Assembly: GCF_030247195.1 (NCBI RefSeq)
Contig: NC_080671.1
Coordinates: 16,690,843 to 16,754,842, forward strand
From: Topomyia yanbarensis
Taxonomy: Eukaryota; Arthropoda; Insecta; Diptera; Culicidae
Direction: 5' to 3'
Length of the DNA: 64,000 nucleotides
Positions 11,200-21,030 of this stretch are shown here, in pieces. Position numbers and translations under genes: made by a program. A model generated the notes under the pieces. That model had not been told where the DNA came from. It saw nothing but the letters and a program-made list of their open reading frames with translations, and ran no database searches. How positions within the stretch are numbered: the stretch's first letter is position 1; each line of letters starts with the position of its first letter.

Positions 11200-13515
11200 C
11201 GGCGTTACTAAATTGAAATTGGACAAAGCTACAAAAGACAAGATTTTTGATCATGATAATGATTGAACATAAAAAGTGATTGTTTCAGAATTCATGGCAC
11301 TTTATACACAATTTTGGGAACAGTATTTTCTGTGTGCATAATATCCAAATGGCAATGCTTCCTCGAATTCATCATTTGACTATACTGTGCTTTCGAAAGC
11401 TCCCATCAAACGGATCTGCCATCGCTCATACATCTTCATCATTAGCAATATCGCTTGAAAACTATCGCTTCTTAGAGTAGCTGGCAGGTTGACTGCTGCT
11501 GATCCTCGCCATATTCCCCAGCAGGAGGTCTCTGCAAACCGAAAACCTCCCAATTTAGCTTGACAGTAGAAATTAGATATAGCCGTGCTGTCGGTCAGTC
11601 TTTTCTGGTCCGATTGAATTTTTATCCCACCAACCAGAGAGAAGATGTCCATCACTCAATCAAAACAGAAAAAAATCGTCTTTCGAGATGAGTTTACGCT
11701 CTCCGTAAGATGCCCGAACGACCGGTTTAACGGAGCAAAAATTCTACCGCAGCCGCTAGGATTGACCCAAAACAACTTCTGTGCACGATTATAGGTGGCA
11801 GAGGGTGGATCCGCCCAGTAAACAAAAATAGAAACGATCCGAACATGATGCACTGGATGCCATAAGCGAGCACGTTTCGTGCCAGCCCAGCAGCAGCAGC
11901 AGCAGCAGCCGGTCAATCTAGTCCCAACCTACAGCCTGGGCCAATTAGTCGTGGTACCGTGGCTACCTTTACCCAAAGGGCTACGACCATACACGATGAG
12001 CCATGGTGGCGGCGGCGGCAGCAGCAGCAACAGCAATTTGGTGGCGAAGAGTAGTCAAGTCGTGATAGCCACAATCAACGGGTTGGCCTAATCGATCTGC
12101 AAGCTGCACCCTTTCATTCCCTTGACTGTTACATGCCTGCTCCATGAAGGGCGGTGTATTTGGAATCATAGGGGAACATTTGTGGAGTGCTCGTTTGGAG
12201 CTCAACTGTACTCCTAGCGTAATTAAATGATGAGCTAGCCCCAATATGGGTGGAGTTCGACCAAGAAGAATATTTGAAAGCTCATAAACTTACAACCAAA
12301 CAGCTTCTCCTTATGTGGATAAATCTACTATAGAATATTATTCGAAGGTTTTTGCACAATTCAAAAAGGATCGAGGAACGATTACTCCATTCTGTGACTT
12401 TATAAAAAAACAAGAACTAAGAATCCAAAACAAAACAAGTTTCCTTGTCGAACCAAGCGTAAATCGGATTAGCGCCTAATCACCGACGCAGCACTGAGCT
12501 CCGATGGCGATGTGATCAATCATCATCATCAGATCACGACTTCTGCGTGACTCAAATGCCGAAAAAATCAATAAAGCCAACCACTCAACCCGACTTGTTC
12601 GTCCAGTCCCACGTAAATGTGCCGAGAATCTAACCTTCACGCAAGAACATCCCAAATGGTACTCCCCTCAGTCGATAGGTAGGTACCAGTTTGGCCAGTT
12701 TTTCGGATCGGTTAGTAAAACAACAAAAATACGATGATTCGCCCACCACCCACTTCACGAGTGTGGCTGTGCACGGGAAGATTTATATATACTTGGTTGG
12801 TGAACTACGCAAAAAAACATTTTTATCAGCATGCTGAAGTGCATTGACTTGAATCATTCCATAGATTGCGCAGCAAATGGATGCAATGATAATTTAGTCT
12901 CTAGCATAATCAAATCAGTACTATCTGGAACTTGAAGCATCCGATTGCGACAAAACAATGCAATGTAAATAGGCAAAATCCAACGCGCAAGCGCACTGTC
13001 GTTTATTTCTATTCCAACTCTGTACAATCGCATTGCTTTGTTCCTGACTGGCTATTTATTAGTTTCTCATTAAATTTATATCAATTTCACTGAGGAAAGC
13101 GGGACGAGGGTACACCAGAATGGGTAGGTACAGACAGTGCGAACAACTCGAGCACGCTTCTGCTATTTATTAGACTTTATTAGTTGGAGCTTGAGCTTGC
13201 CGGAGCGATGAAGCTGCAGTGCAAAAACAAAACAAAAATGGGTTACTGCAAACAGATGCTCTCGTCAGGATAAGCCGACTGGCCGGGCAGTCGTAAATAT
13301 TTAGTACAACAAAACGGAATTGTGTAACTAAATTGTTGCATAAAACGAAACGGTTCGATTAAGTTCAGTGGGTCTATAACTTGTCGGTGAACTGGATGTT
13401 GTCGCGAGAATGGTAGCTTGTGTTGCGAAGAGCGTATGACGACGATGAAGTTGGTCAAAATAATCCGTGTCTGAGATTTTAACTATTTTGATCTTGATTT
13501 GAGATTTCTGAGTAT
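11200..13515. other. No recognisable gene; contains CAG/GGC trinucleotide runs
   Basis: Sequence here is more complex and less repeat-like than its neighbours. A 70-codon frame at 11879-12091 (+) contains a run of seven Gln and a Gly/Ser-rich run, produced by (CAG)n and (GGC/AGC)n tracts near 11889-11910 and 12005-12030. No conserved domain is visible, and its antisense is equally open. CATCAT tracts occur near 12520. It may be non-coding host sequence such as an intron or regulatory region. I could not support any coding exon. Confidence 0.35.
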
Positions 13516-13517
13516 TA

Positions 13518-14237
13518 CACTGAAGCCTCCATTTATGAACTCTTTGTAATATTTGATTTACGTAACTTTGTGTATGAACTAATTTCGAAATAACGAACTC
13601 TTTTTTTGAGAACCTAGTTCGTAAAAAAAGTTTTAATACGTACAGTACAGCATGTATTTGTTTACAATTTATGATACTCCTAGCTAACTATTACTAATAG
13701 ATATAGGGTATTTTCGGCAGGGGTTAACGGGTAGATGACTGAAAAGTATGTCTGAAGCCATTTTAAAATCCAAGATTTAGACTTGCGACTTCCGTTTTAG
13801 ATAAATCCTCTAATGAAAGTGTCCAAGACCTTAGTCTATAACCTCACCCGAAAATCGCCAGCTTGGATTTCAAAAAGGTTCTAATTGTAAAGGGGTGGGT
13901 GTAGCGTAGTTGATAAATCGATTGCCTTTTACACAGCGCACCTGGGTTCGAGTCCTGACCCCGCACATAGGGTTAGAATTTTTTCGTAAGAGATTTTTAT
14001 AACCTCTATAATCGAAATAATAAAAAAATGTTCCGATTGTCCATTTTCATCATCTACTTGTTAAGCCCGTTTCAATAATATGCATATCGTTAGGGTTATT
14101 GAGAATATTGCTCAACCAACGTATTTTAATAACAATGTGAATGCACTTTCTTCTACCAACTAACTCCCAAATGATTATCTTTCGAACTAGTTCAATTTAC
14201 GAATCCCTAGTTTGGTACATAAATGAAGGTTCCAGTG
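13518..14237. mobile_element. TA-flanked MITE, expanded by internal insertions
   Basis: The left end CACTGAAGCCTCCATTTATG pairs with the right end, which on the other strand reads CACTGGAACCTTCATTTATG. TA flanks both ends (13516-13517 and 14238-14239). The outer ~110 bp on each side share words around AACTAGTTC / GAACTAG. The middle (about 13,640-14,130) has no inverted counterpart and contains a tRNA-derived SINE. It is therefore best explained as later insertion into a MITE of originally about 200 bp. Tc1/mariner-type target choice is inferred from TA. Confidence 0.6.
13893..14040 (+). mobile_element. tRNA-derived SINE (or tRNA pseudogene)
   Basis: A box-like TAGCGTAGTTGA (13902-13913) and a perfect B box GGTTCGAGTCC (13945-13955) lie 31 bases apart, as in the internal RNA polymerase III promoter of tRNA genes. 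The surrounding bases do not fold into a clean acceptor stem and there is no clear anticodon arm. A non-tRNA tail (CGCACATAGGGTTAGAA and on) follows, ending in an A-rich run near 14,010-14,030. That layout fits a tRNA-derived SINE better than a functional tRNA. It sits inside the MITE at 13,518-14,237. Confidence 0.65.
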
Positions 14238-14431
14238 TATTAAATACTGATTACTGAACTTGTAGATCAAGTGTAGTACGTTGGAGTTTAACTGGATTCA
14301 AGACTGAACATTAACTCAGATTCAAAAAATCGTGCATGACTTTTGGGCACTACAGAAGAGCTTTTGGAATAACTGGGGGTTTCAAACCCATTGGATATTT
14401 AAGGCAATTGTATGTCCAATGAACGGGGATT

Positions 14432-15765
14432 AGGGCATTGCAAAACATACTTATTTTTTAAAAATCTCAAAGGCCCCGTTTGACTTTGACATTTGTCCTC
14501 TCATATTGTGACAAATGTCAAAGTAAACTCAGATGCTAAATATAACATCATTTAAACAATTCTAGACTCCCGCTCACTTCACTTGAAGTTTTAACATTGG
14601 CATTATGGAAAATACGGGGAAAATATAATAAAAGCCATAACTTTTGCGGTAGCACTCGGAAAATTAAGGTACAATTTTTTGTTTTCAATTCCATTTTAAT
14701 CAAACTATCTTTGTTTCCCAAAAAATAAAGGATGTTTTTGTCCCAAAACGACCCCATTCTTGATAACCATTCTGCTCTTTGTTTGAAAACATACACTTTT
14801 TTCAGCTTCTTTAATGTGAAAAAATCACAGAAATCAAACGATACCTTTGCGATCTTTTCCAGAATACGAGAAGTTGGGGCTCTAGGGTATTTTGTCATTC
14901 ATATCAAATTTAATCAATATCTCGTGCATATATCTCTATTACTCCTCATTAAATTTTTATTAAAAGTACTTTGTTGAACGTGGAAAATTCGCAGAAATAC
15001 AAAAGAGATAGACTCGTTGTCAATAAAATTCAGAAACATCAAATTATTTGACATTTAGTCTAGAAATCTCATTTTTCCATCAAATGCCCTAATACCCCTA
15101 CTGGCTGTGTTTTCCCTGAAATGAAACATTTATCATGTGATTCCTGAACATTTTTTACACTGAAAATAGTGAAGTAAATAATAATTTGAAAATGGAGTTG
15201 ATATGTTGATACTAAATAAATGATAAAATGTGGAATCGAGACTAAATGTCAAAAATATAATGTATCTGAATTTTATCTATGGCAAATCTACTTTTTTATT
15301 CGTTAAGATTTTTCACGTTCAACAAGGTTCATTTAATTAAATTTGATTGAAATGCGCTAGAATCCCAACTTCTCGTATTCTGATATAGGTCGCAAGGGTT
15401 CCGTTCAATTTCTGGGCCTTTTTTCATTTGAAAAAAAGCAAAAAATGTATGATTGGCAGCACAGATCAGAATAGCTATATAGGGGATGGGGTATTTTTAA
15501 GACTTAATATCACAAAAGCCCAATTTCCTGTATTTTTTGAGAAACAAAAACGTTTCCATTGAAATGCTAGGAATGTTTCCTTAACCCTCCGGAAGTCGCG
15601 CAAATGACCCACTGAACGAGTAGCCGCTGGTGCGCCTTGACGATTTCGCTTGATTTTCCGAGCAGCGTGCACTCAGTGCACTAGCGCGACTTCCGGAAGG
15701 TTAAAAACAGGTATAAAACGCAAATTTCAGAGTACTACATTTAATATATTTTTTTCCACAGCTTT
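14432..15765. mobile_element. Foldback element family FB, copy 1 (3' end lost)
   Basis: This is an almost complete palindrome. The left half (about 14,432-15,100) is echoed as its complement in about 15,150-15,765. Paired landmarks are GACATTTAGTCT with AGACTAAATGTC, GTTGAACGTGGAAAA with TTTTTCACGTTCAACA, and ACGAGAAGTTGGG with CCCAACTTCTCGT. The end starts AGGGCATTGCAAA. The same family recurs at 15,801-21,030. The right half is interrupted by a TTAA MITE at 15,585-15,700 and lacks its terminus. The 116-codon antisense frame at 14,548-14,898 lies wholly in the arm and shows no domain. Confidence 0.7.
15585..15700. mobile_element. 116-bp TTAA MITE (piggyBac-type target)
   Basis: The ends are CCCTCCGGAAGTCGCGC and, on the other strand, CCTTCCGGAAGTCGCGC, 17 bp with one mismatch. 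TTAA flanks both sides (15,581-15,584 and 15,701-15,704). It interrupts the right arm of foldback copy 1, whose sequence resumes after it, giving an insertion order. TTAA-specific insertion with ends beginning CC is characteristic of piggyBac-type elements. No coding capacity. The interior is GC-richer than its surroundings. Confidence 0.85.
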
Positions 15766-16321
15766 TCTCATAAAACAAATGTTTAACAAAGTGCTTCATT
15801 AGGGCATAGCAAAAAAATATTAATTCTCAAAGGCTCCCCCTCTCATATTGTGACAAATGTTGAAGTAACATCATTTGGACAATTCTAAACCCCCACCCAC
15901 TTCGATTGAAATTTTTGAAATTAGTACTATGGGAAAATATGGAAGAAAACAATGTTAAATGCTATAACTTTTGATGTGTCACTTAGAATTCACAATTCAT
16001 ACCTCATTTTAAAGGAAATAACTTTAGTATTTCAATTGATCTATCTCTGCTTCTCGAAAAAGTGGAGTACTGGGTCATTTGTCCACAAAATTCATTATTT
16101 CCAATAATTTTTCGGCTCTATGATGCAAATCATACATATTTGGCAGTTTTTCTAGCGTAGAAAAATATTTGAAATCGAACGGAACCTATTTGACTTTTTT
16201 CTTTATACGAGAAGTGTGCGATATAGGGCCTTTTGTCATTCATATAAAATTTTATCATTTTCTCGTGCATATATCTCTATTGTTTTTCACTCAATTCTAA
16301 CCCTCGAGCAGTCGCGCTGTT

Positions 16322-17376
16322 GTAGGGGAGACCGCGGCTAGTTGGCGGTGTTTTCAGTTTTCATTTTTTACCGCTTTGAATTTGGTAGATCTTGCAAAAT
16401 AGAACACGTTGCATGAAAGGGCAGACTGTTGGCAACATCTCTGAATTTTATGAAAATGTTTCTCTAGAGACAAAAATATGTGACGCGGAAAAGCCGCCAA
16501 CTTACCCCAGCCCCGGGGTAATTTGGCGGTATGTGTGGGGTAAGATGGCGGAATGCCAAAAAATAAGAAACCAAATGGAAATTCGATTACATCAGTGGTC
16601 CTTTTGAAATGTTCCGATTGTCTTTTCAATAAAACCGTTTATTATTCGACACTTTTCATTATATTTCAGTCTCAATACCCCGTCATTTTGACTTTGACGC
16701 GTACTCCATATTCAAAAGCAAATTTTTGAAATTCTTCAGGCGATTGGCCGAAATAATTGTCCCCTGCATTGACGAGAGACACAACAAAAAGTTTCTCATA
16801 CTTTGGAGTGAATTCTAGAAATGAAAATATTTGATGACTATTTTTGCACTGTAAATAGTACCGCCAACTTGCCCCTGTGCGTCACCGCCAACTTATCCCA
16901 ACCGCACTTTTTATAAAAAAGAATTTAATGCTTTTGTGTATGGATAGCCCACGTAGCATTTCTGGTTTTATAGCGCACTACAAGTGCAATTTAAGTTTTA
17001 AGGAAGGCTTCAAGAGTACTATAAAACCTTAATTGCTGCTAGGGAGGTGTAATATTTATACGGATACTGAAAGCTCTTTTCAAGCACTATCGAAAAATAT
17101 AATCATTCGGGGAATATGTTGAAAACCACCTTACATAACACAAAATATTTAAAATTAAGAAAATTTTCAAAGTATGCTCAAAAACACAATATTGTCCACA
17201 GCTTCTACAAAACAAAATGTTTTACAACAAAAACACATTGGATTATGCGTTTCACATTACTTGAGATTCACAACGAGAGACAGCGCTTTATGTCTAATAG
17301 AAACGGAGAAAAGGGGATTCCGCCAACTTACCCCAACCGCCAAATAGCCCCGGGCTCCCCTATTTTGTACAACACT
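16322..17376 (+). repeat. Left arm of the GGGGTAAGTTGGCGG palindrome
   Basis: This ~1 kb segment starts GTAGGGGAGACCGCGGCTAG and ends with the complementary AATAGCCCCGGGCTCCCCTA, so it has its own inverted termini. The word GGGGTAAGTTGGCGG, with variants and complement, occurs in pairs near 16,490-16,545, 16,860-16,895 and 17,322-17,350. From about 16,388 onward it is the inverted counterpart of 18,909-19,764; both contain GATCTTGCAAAATAGAACACG and GACAAAAATATGTGACGC. Short frames here are by-products and show no domain. Element class unknown. Confidence 0.65.
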
Positions 17377-18908
17377 TTGGATTTTTTCGTTCTCATTTAG
17401 TTGCAAAGACATTTATCAATGCCAAACCACTATGTATTCCTCAGAAATCATGTTTTAGACAAGATACCCTCTTTTTGGTGCACTGATATACCTCAAGTGC
17501 AACAATACAATCTGAAATTGTTTGATGAAACCAGACCAATAGAACGCGCGATGTGGGAAGTTCGACCAAACAATATTCTGTTCAATATATCTCGATTATG
17601 TGGGTGGTTACTTCCTTCGGCAAACTTGTTCAGAAGATCCAGAGCTAGTCAGTGGAAGATAAAATAGTTTGATATAAAATTCTGCCCGCTAGGTGACGCC
17701 AGTGAGCATGTTATTTTTTCTGCTTACTATATCTCAAGATCTAGACTTTTTAGAAAGTCAGTATCTTCGACAAAGTTGCTAAGCATATCAAAACCTATGA
17801 GGTGGTATAACGGCTGCTTCAGAAAACTATCGGTAGGCGGCGCTCGTGAGCTTGTCAGTTGTTCAACCTAATGTATCTCAATTTGGGATCATCCATATAT
17901 GACGTAGCATTATATATAAAGCCTTCTAGGTGGTACATCGAATAATATGGGATTCTTCCGCTAGGAGGCGCTAGTGAACTTGAGTATGTAATTTTTTCGA
18001 CCCACTGTATCTCAGTTTCCTGTCTCTTTGGAAGGTCGTTGTTCTATTTTTTCTTCGAACTAAAACCAAAAATGGTGAATATCACCAAGGGAAATAATAA
18101 ATCGATGATATTCCGAAAACAAGTTTACTAAATTGTCCGATGACGTTCCTCTAACTCAACCAAACTAATTTATTCATTTATAATTTTGGAATATGTGCAC
18201 ATAGAAATTAAGATTTGGAAGTCGTAAAACTCATGTGTACCATTTATGTAACACCAATCAACCACTCGCGATGGTAATCTGTAAAACGGGCTGCTTATAA
18301 CATGCACAGAAATTATGGCACAATTTTCCTAAGTACATAAAAATGCTAAACAAACACAATTGTTCTTCAATTTCTACAACGCACTGATTTGATTCGAAAA
18401 TAGTATATCTCACTTATGACATGAATTATACTATCATACTTCTAAACAGTCGCAATCTTGTGATTCAGAAATCAATATGAATATGTATGCTCACTAGCGC
18501 TACCTGGTGGCAGAATCTCAAACTATTCAGTGTTTCGCTTCGTAGGTATTTATCTCTTGTGCAACTATATCGAAGATACCGTCCTGCTAACAAATCAGGC
18601 ATTCGAGATACAGTAGACCTAAAATGATATGGCCACTAGCGCCACGTAGTAGCAGAATATCGAACTATTTCGCAAACCACCTCGTAGGCTTTGATCACCA
18701 GAACAACATTGCCGAAGACACATATCTGCTGAAAAATCAGACACTTTAGATACAGTAGATTGAAAAAAATTATTGTTCACTAGCGCCGCCTGGCGGTAGA
18801 ATTTCATCATGTTAATTCACCCATCCGAAAGGCCTTTATCTACTGCCCAAGTTTGCAGAAGAAAGTAGTGCTCCAAATGATACGGATCACGAAGTATTCT
18901 AAAGACTA
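17377..18908. repeat. Spacer with inverted arrays of a ~140-bp unit
   Basis: Three forward copies of a unit bearing GCTAGGTGGCGCTAGTGAGC-like sequence occur near 17,688, 17,832 and 17,958. Three inverted copies (TCACTAGCGC...) occur near 18,488, 18,631 and 18,774, with a spacing of about 128-144 bp. The units also share ACTGTATCTCAG/CTGAGATACAGT-type words. The array is thus an inverted pair of short tandem arrays inside the larger palindrome. An 88-codon frame at 17,401-17,667 precedes it and resembles no family; it is not supported as a gene. Confidence 0.6.
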
Positions 18909-19764
18909 TCTGTGTTGTACAAAGTAGGGGAGAGCGGGGCTACTTGGTGGTTGGGGTAAGTTGGCGGAATCCCTTTTTCTCTGTTTCTATTAGACATATA
19001 GCGCTGCCTCTTCTTGTGTACCTCAAGTTATGTGAATCCCGTTATCCAATGTGTTTTTGTTGCAAAACGATTTGTTTGGTGGAAGTTGTTGGTGATATTG
19101 TGTTTTCGAGCATATCAAGTAAATTTTCTAAATTTTAAATACTTTGCGTTATTTAGGGTGATTTTCAATTTATTTCCCGAATGTTAATATTTTTCGATAG
19201 CGCATGAAAAGAGCTTTCAGTATCCGTATAGATATTACTTCTATCCACAAAGAAAAGTTATTTTTTAAATAGTTTTTAATAAAATATGCGGTTGGGGTAA
19301 GTTGGCGATGCTGCACGCGGGGCAAGTTGGCGGTACACTTTGGAATTCACTCCACAGTAAGAAATTTTTTTTCTTGTGTATCTCGCCAATGTAGGAGACA
19401 TTTATTCTGGCCAATTGCATGAAGAATTTCGAAAATTTTCTTTTGAATAGGGAGTACACGTCAAAGTCAAAATACCGAGGTATTGAAACTGAAATATAAT
19501 AGCAAATGTTGGTTAATATACAGCTTTCTTGAAAAGACATTCAGCATGTTCCAAAAGGACCCTTGAAGTAATTGAATCTCCATTTGATTGGTTAGTTTTT
19601 GGCGTATCCTCACATACCGGGGCCGGGGTAAGTTGGCGGGTTTTCTGCGTCACATATTTTTGTCTCTAAAAATGGAGGCAATGCATCAAAAACTTTAAAA
19701 AAAATCGGAGATGTTGCCAACAGTTTGCTCTTTCATGCCGCGTGTTCTATTTTGCAAGATCTGC
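18909..19764 (-). repeat. Right arm of the GGGGTAAGTTGGCGG palindrome
   Basis: This is the inverted counterpart of 16,388-17,376. It opens with GTTGTACAAAGTAGGGGAGA and contains GGGGTAAGTTGGCGG at about 18,953, 19,296 and 19,625 plus a GGGGCAAGTTGGCGG variant near 19,320. It lacks the outermost ~65 bp present in the left arm, so its outer end is truncated. Non-coding. Confidence 0.65.
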
Positions 19765-20379
19765 CTAGTGCCGGACGGTTAAAAAGCGTGAACGTGTAAA
19801 CTCCTTAGGAACAAAATAAAAATTCGTTACCGGTAAAATTGAGAAACATTAAATTTTTTGACATTTAGTCTCGATTTCACATTTTTATCATTAAATCATT
19901 ATTAATTTTCTATTTTTACTGTAAAATACTCTTAGGAAAGTTTCATTACCGGAAAAATAGGGAAAGTTGAGGTATTAGGACATATAATGAAAAAAAAATG
20001 TGATTTGTATAGATAATGTCAAAAAAATGAATGTTCATGAATTTTATCGGTAACGAAACTATTTTTGTTTTATTCCCAGGAATTTTCCACGTTCAACAAG
20101 TTACATTTTACGTAAATTGATTGATGAATAATAGAGATATATGTGCGAGAAAATGATAAAATTTAATATGAATGACAAAAGGCCCTATAACCCCAATCTC
20201 TCGTATTTGGATAAAAATCAAAAAGGTTCCGTTCAATTTCTGCGATTTTTTCAGAATAGAAAAAAATGCAAAGTATGTATGATTTGCATCACGGAGCAGA
20301 AAAATAATTAATCTGGGGACAAAATGACCCAGTATTTTTATTTTTCGTATTTTTCGAGGAACGGAAATTCAAATACTAA

Positions 20380-20509
20380 TGGCGTTTTCGTTTTTTTTGG
20401 TACTACACCGGTGCAGTGCAAAGAAAGAGATAGACTGATTACACCCAAGTTTGAATGAGTGTAGCACCGACTACACCGGTGTAGTGTACTGTCAAAAACG
20501 AATATGCCA
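20380..20509. mobile_element. 130-bp MITE with TAA target duplication (PIF/Harbinger-like)
   Basis: Ends TGGCGTTTTCGTTTTT and, on the other strand, TGGCATATTCGTTTTT are inverted repeats with two mismatches. Further in, CTACACCGGTG appears in both arms. TAA flanks both sides (20,377-20,379 and 20,510-20,512). A 3-bp TWA duplication is typical of PIF/Harbinger elements. It interrupts the right arm of foldback copy 2: the arm reads AAATACTAA | AAGTTATTT in the uninterrupted left arm. No coding capacity. Confidence 0.75.
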
Positions 20510-20611
20510 TAAGGTTATTTCCTATAAAATGATGTATGAATTATAATTTTCTGAATGCTACTTCAAAAGTTATAGCATTTATCATATTTTTCTTCCATAT
20601 TTTCCCATAGA

Positions 20612-20921
20612 CAAGTTACTTGTCCGGACATGCCGTAGACTCAGGTGATTAGCATTTCTAATGCCAAAAGACCCTGACTCCTACGGTAGCAGACAAAAAG
20701 TTAAGTCGCCGGTGAGCTCTAAGCTTGCATATATGATCCTTCCACGCTTTTCTAAACTTTCTCCCTTCAACTCCTTGCTCTCCCTTGAGTACTATGGCTC
20801 TAAATATTGAAAAATATACTTCACCTTCCAGTCCCTTGCTAATTAAATGCCGTAACAACTGTTGACAAATTGACTCAATAGTTCGTTAACAAAAATGGTT
20901 CACAAAAAAATGGTAAAAATA
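20612..20921. mobile_element. 310-bp insertion flanked by CCCATAGA
   Basis: The insertion lies between two copies of CCCATAGA (20,604-20,611 and 20,922-20,929) within the right arm of foldback copy 2. The uninterrupted left arm supports a single copy there. One edge starts CAAGTTACTTGT; the other ends in an A-rich stretch (CACAAAAAAATGGTAAAAAT). That could be a retroposon tail, so a SINE-like or truncated retroelement origin is possible. A 66-codon minus-strand frame inside has no recognisable domain. Confidence 0.6.
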
Positions 20922-21030
20922 CCCATAGAACCAATTTCAAAAATTTCAAGCGAAGGGCATCTGAGCTTATTATGACATTTGTCACTATATGAGAGGGGGA
21001 CCTTTGAGAATTATTTGTTTGCTATGCTCT

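Larger units (their letters stand above)
16301..19778. mobile_element. Diverged TTAA MITE split by a 3.4 kb insertion
   Basis: The left end is CCCTCGAGCAGTCGCGC (16,301). The right end, on the other strand, starts CCGTCCGGCACTAG. Both resemble the CCCTCCGGAAGTCGCGC ends of the MITE at 15,585-15,700. The right flank is TTAA (19,779-19,782); the left flank is CTAA (16,297-16,300), a one-base decay. Foldback copy 2 reads continuously across this insertion, which supports the boundaries. Only about 20 bp of MITE remain recognisable on each side of the inserted palindromic block. Confidence 0.55.
15801..21030. mobile_element. Foldback element family FB, copy 2, carrying nested insertions
   Basis: The left end AGGGCATAGCAAA (15,801) is complementary to the right end TTTGCTATGCTCT (closing at 21,030). 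Left arm is about 15,801-16,300; right arm about 19,783-21,030. Both match copy 1 at 14,432-15,765, for example CATATTGTGACAAATGT, GGCCTTTTGTCATTCATAT and CTCGTGCATATATCTCTATT. The left arm is broken at 16,300 by a TTAA MITE that holds a 3.4 kb insertion. The right arm is broken by MITEs at 20,380-20,509 and 20,612-20,921. It is non-autonomous. Without insertions it would be roughly 1.3-1.4 kb, judged from copy 1. Confidence 0.72.

Noticed and set aside
11879..12091. Gln- and Gly/Ser-rich 70-codon frame as a gene
   Set aside because: The composition is produced by CAG and GGC trinucleotide runs. The antisense frame is equally open and no domain is present.
13893..13968. A functional tRNA gene
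   Set aside because: The B box is perfect, but no clean acceptor or anticodon stem can be drawn, and a SINE-like tail follows.
17401..17667. 88-codon open frame in the palindromic block as a candidate gene
   Set aside because: It lies in the spacer of a repeat, resembles no family, and has no conserved motif or supporting neighbour.
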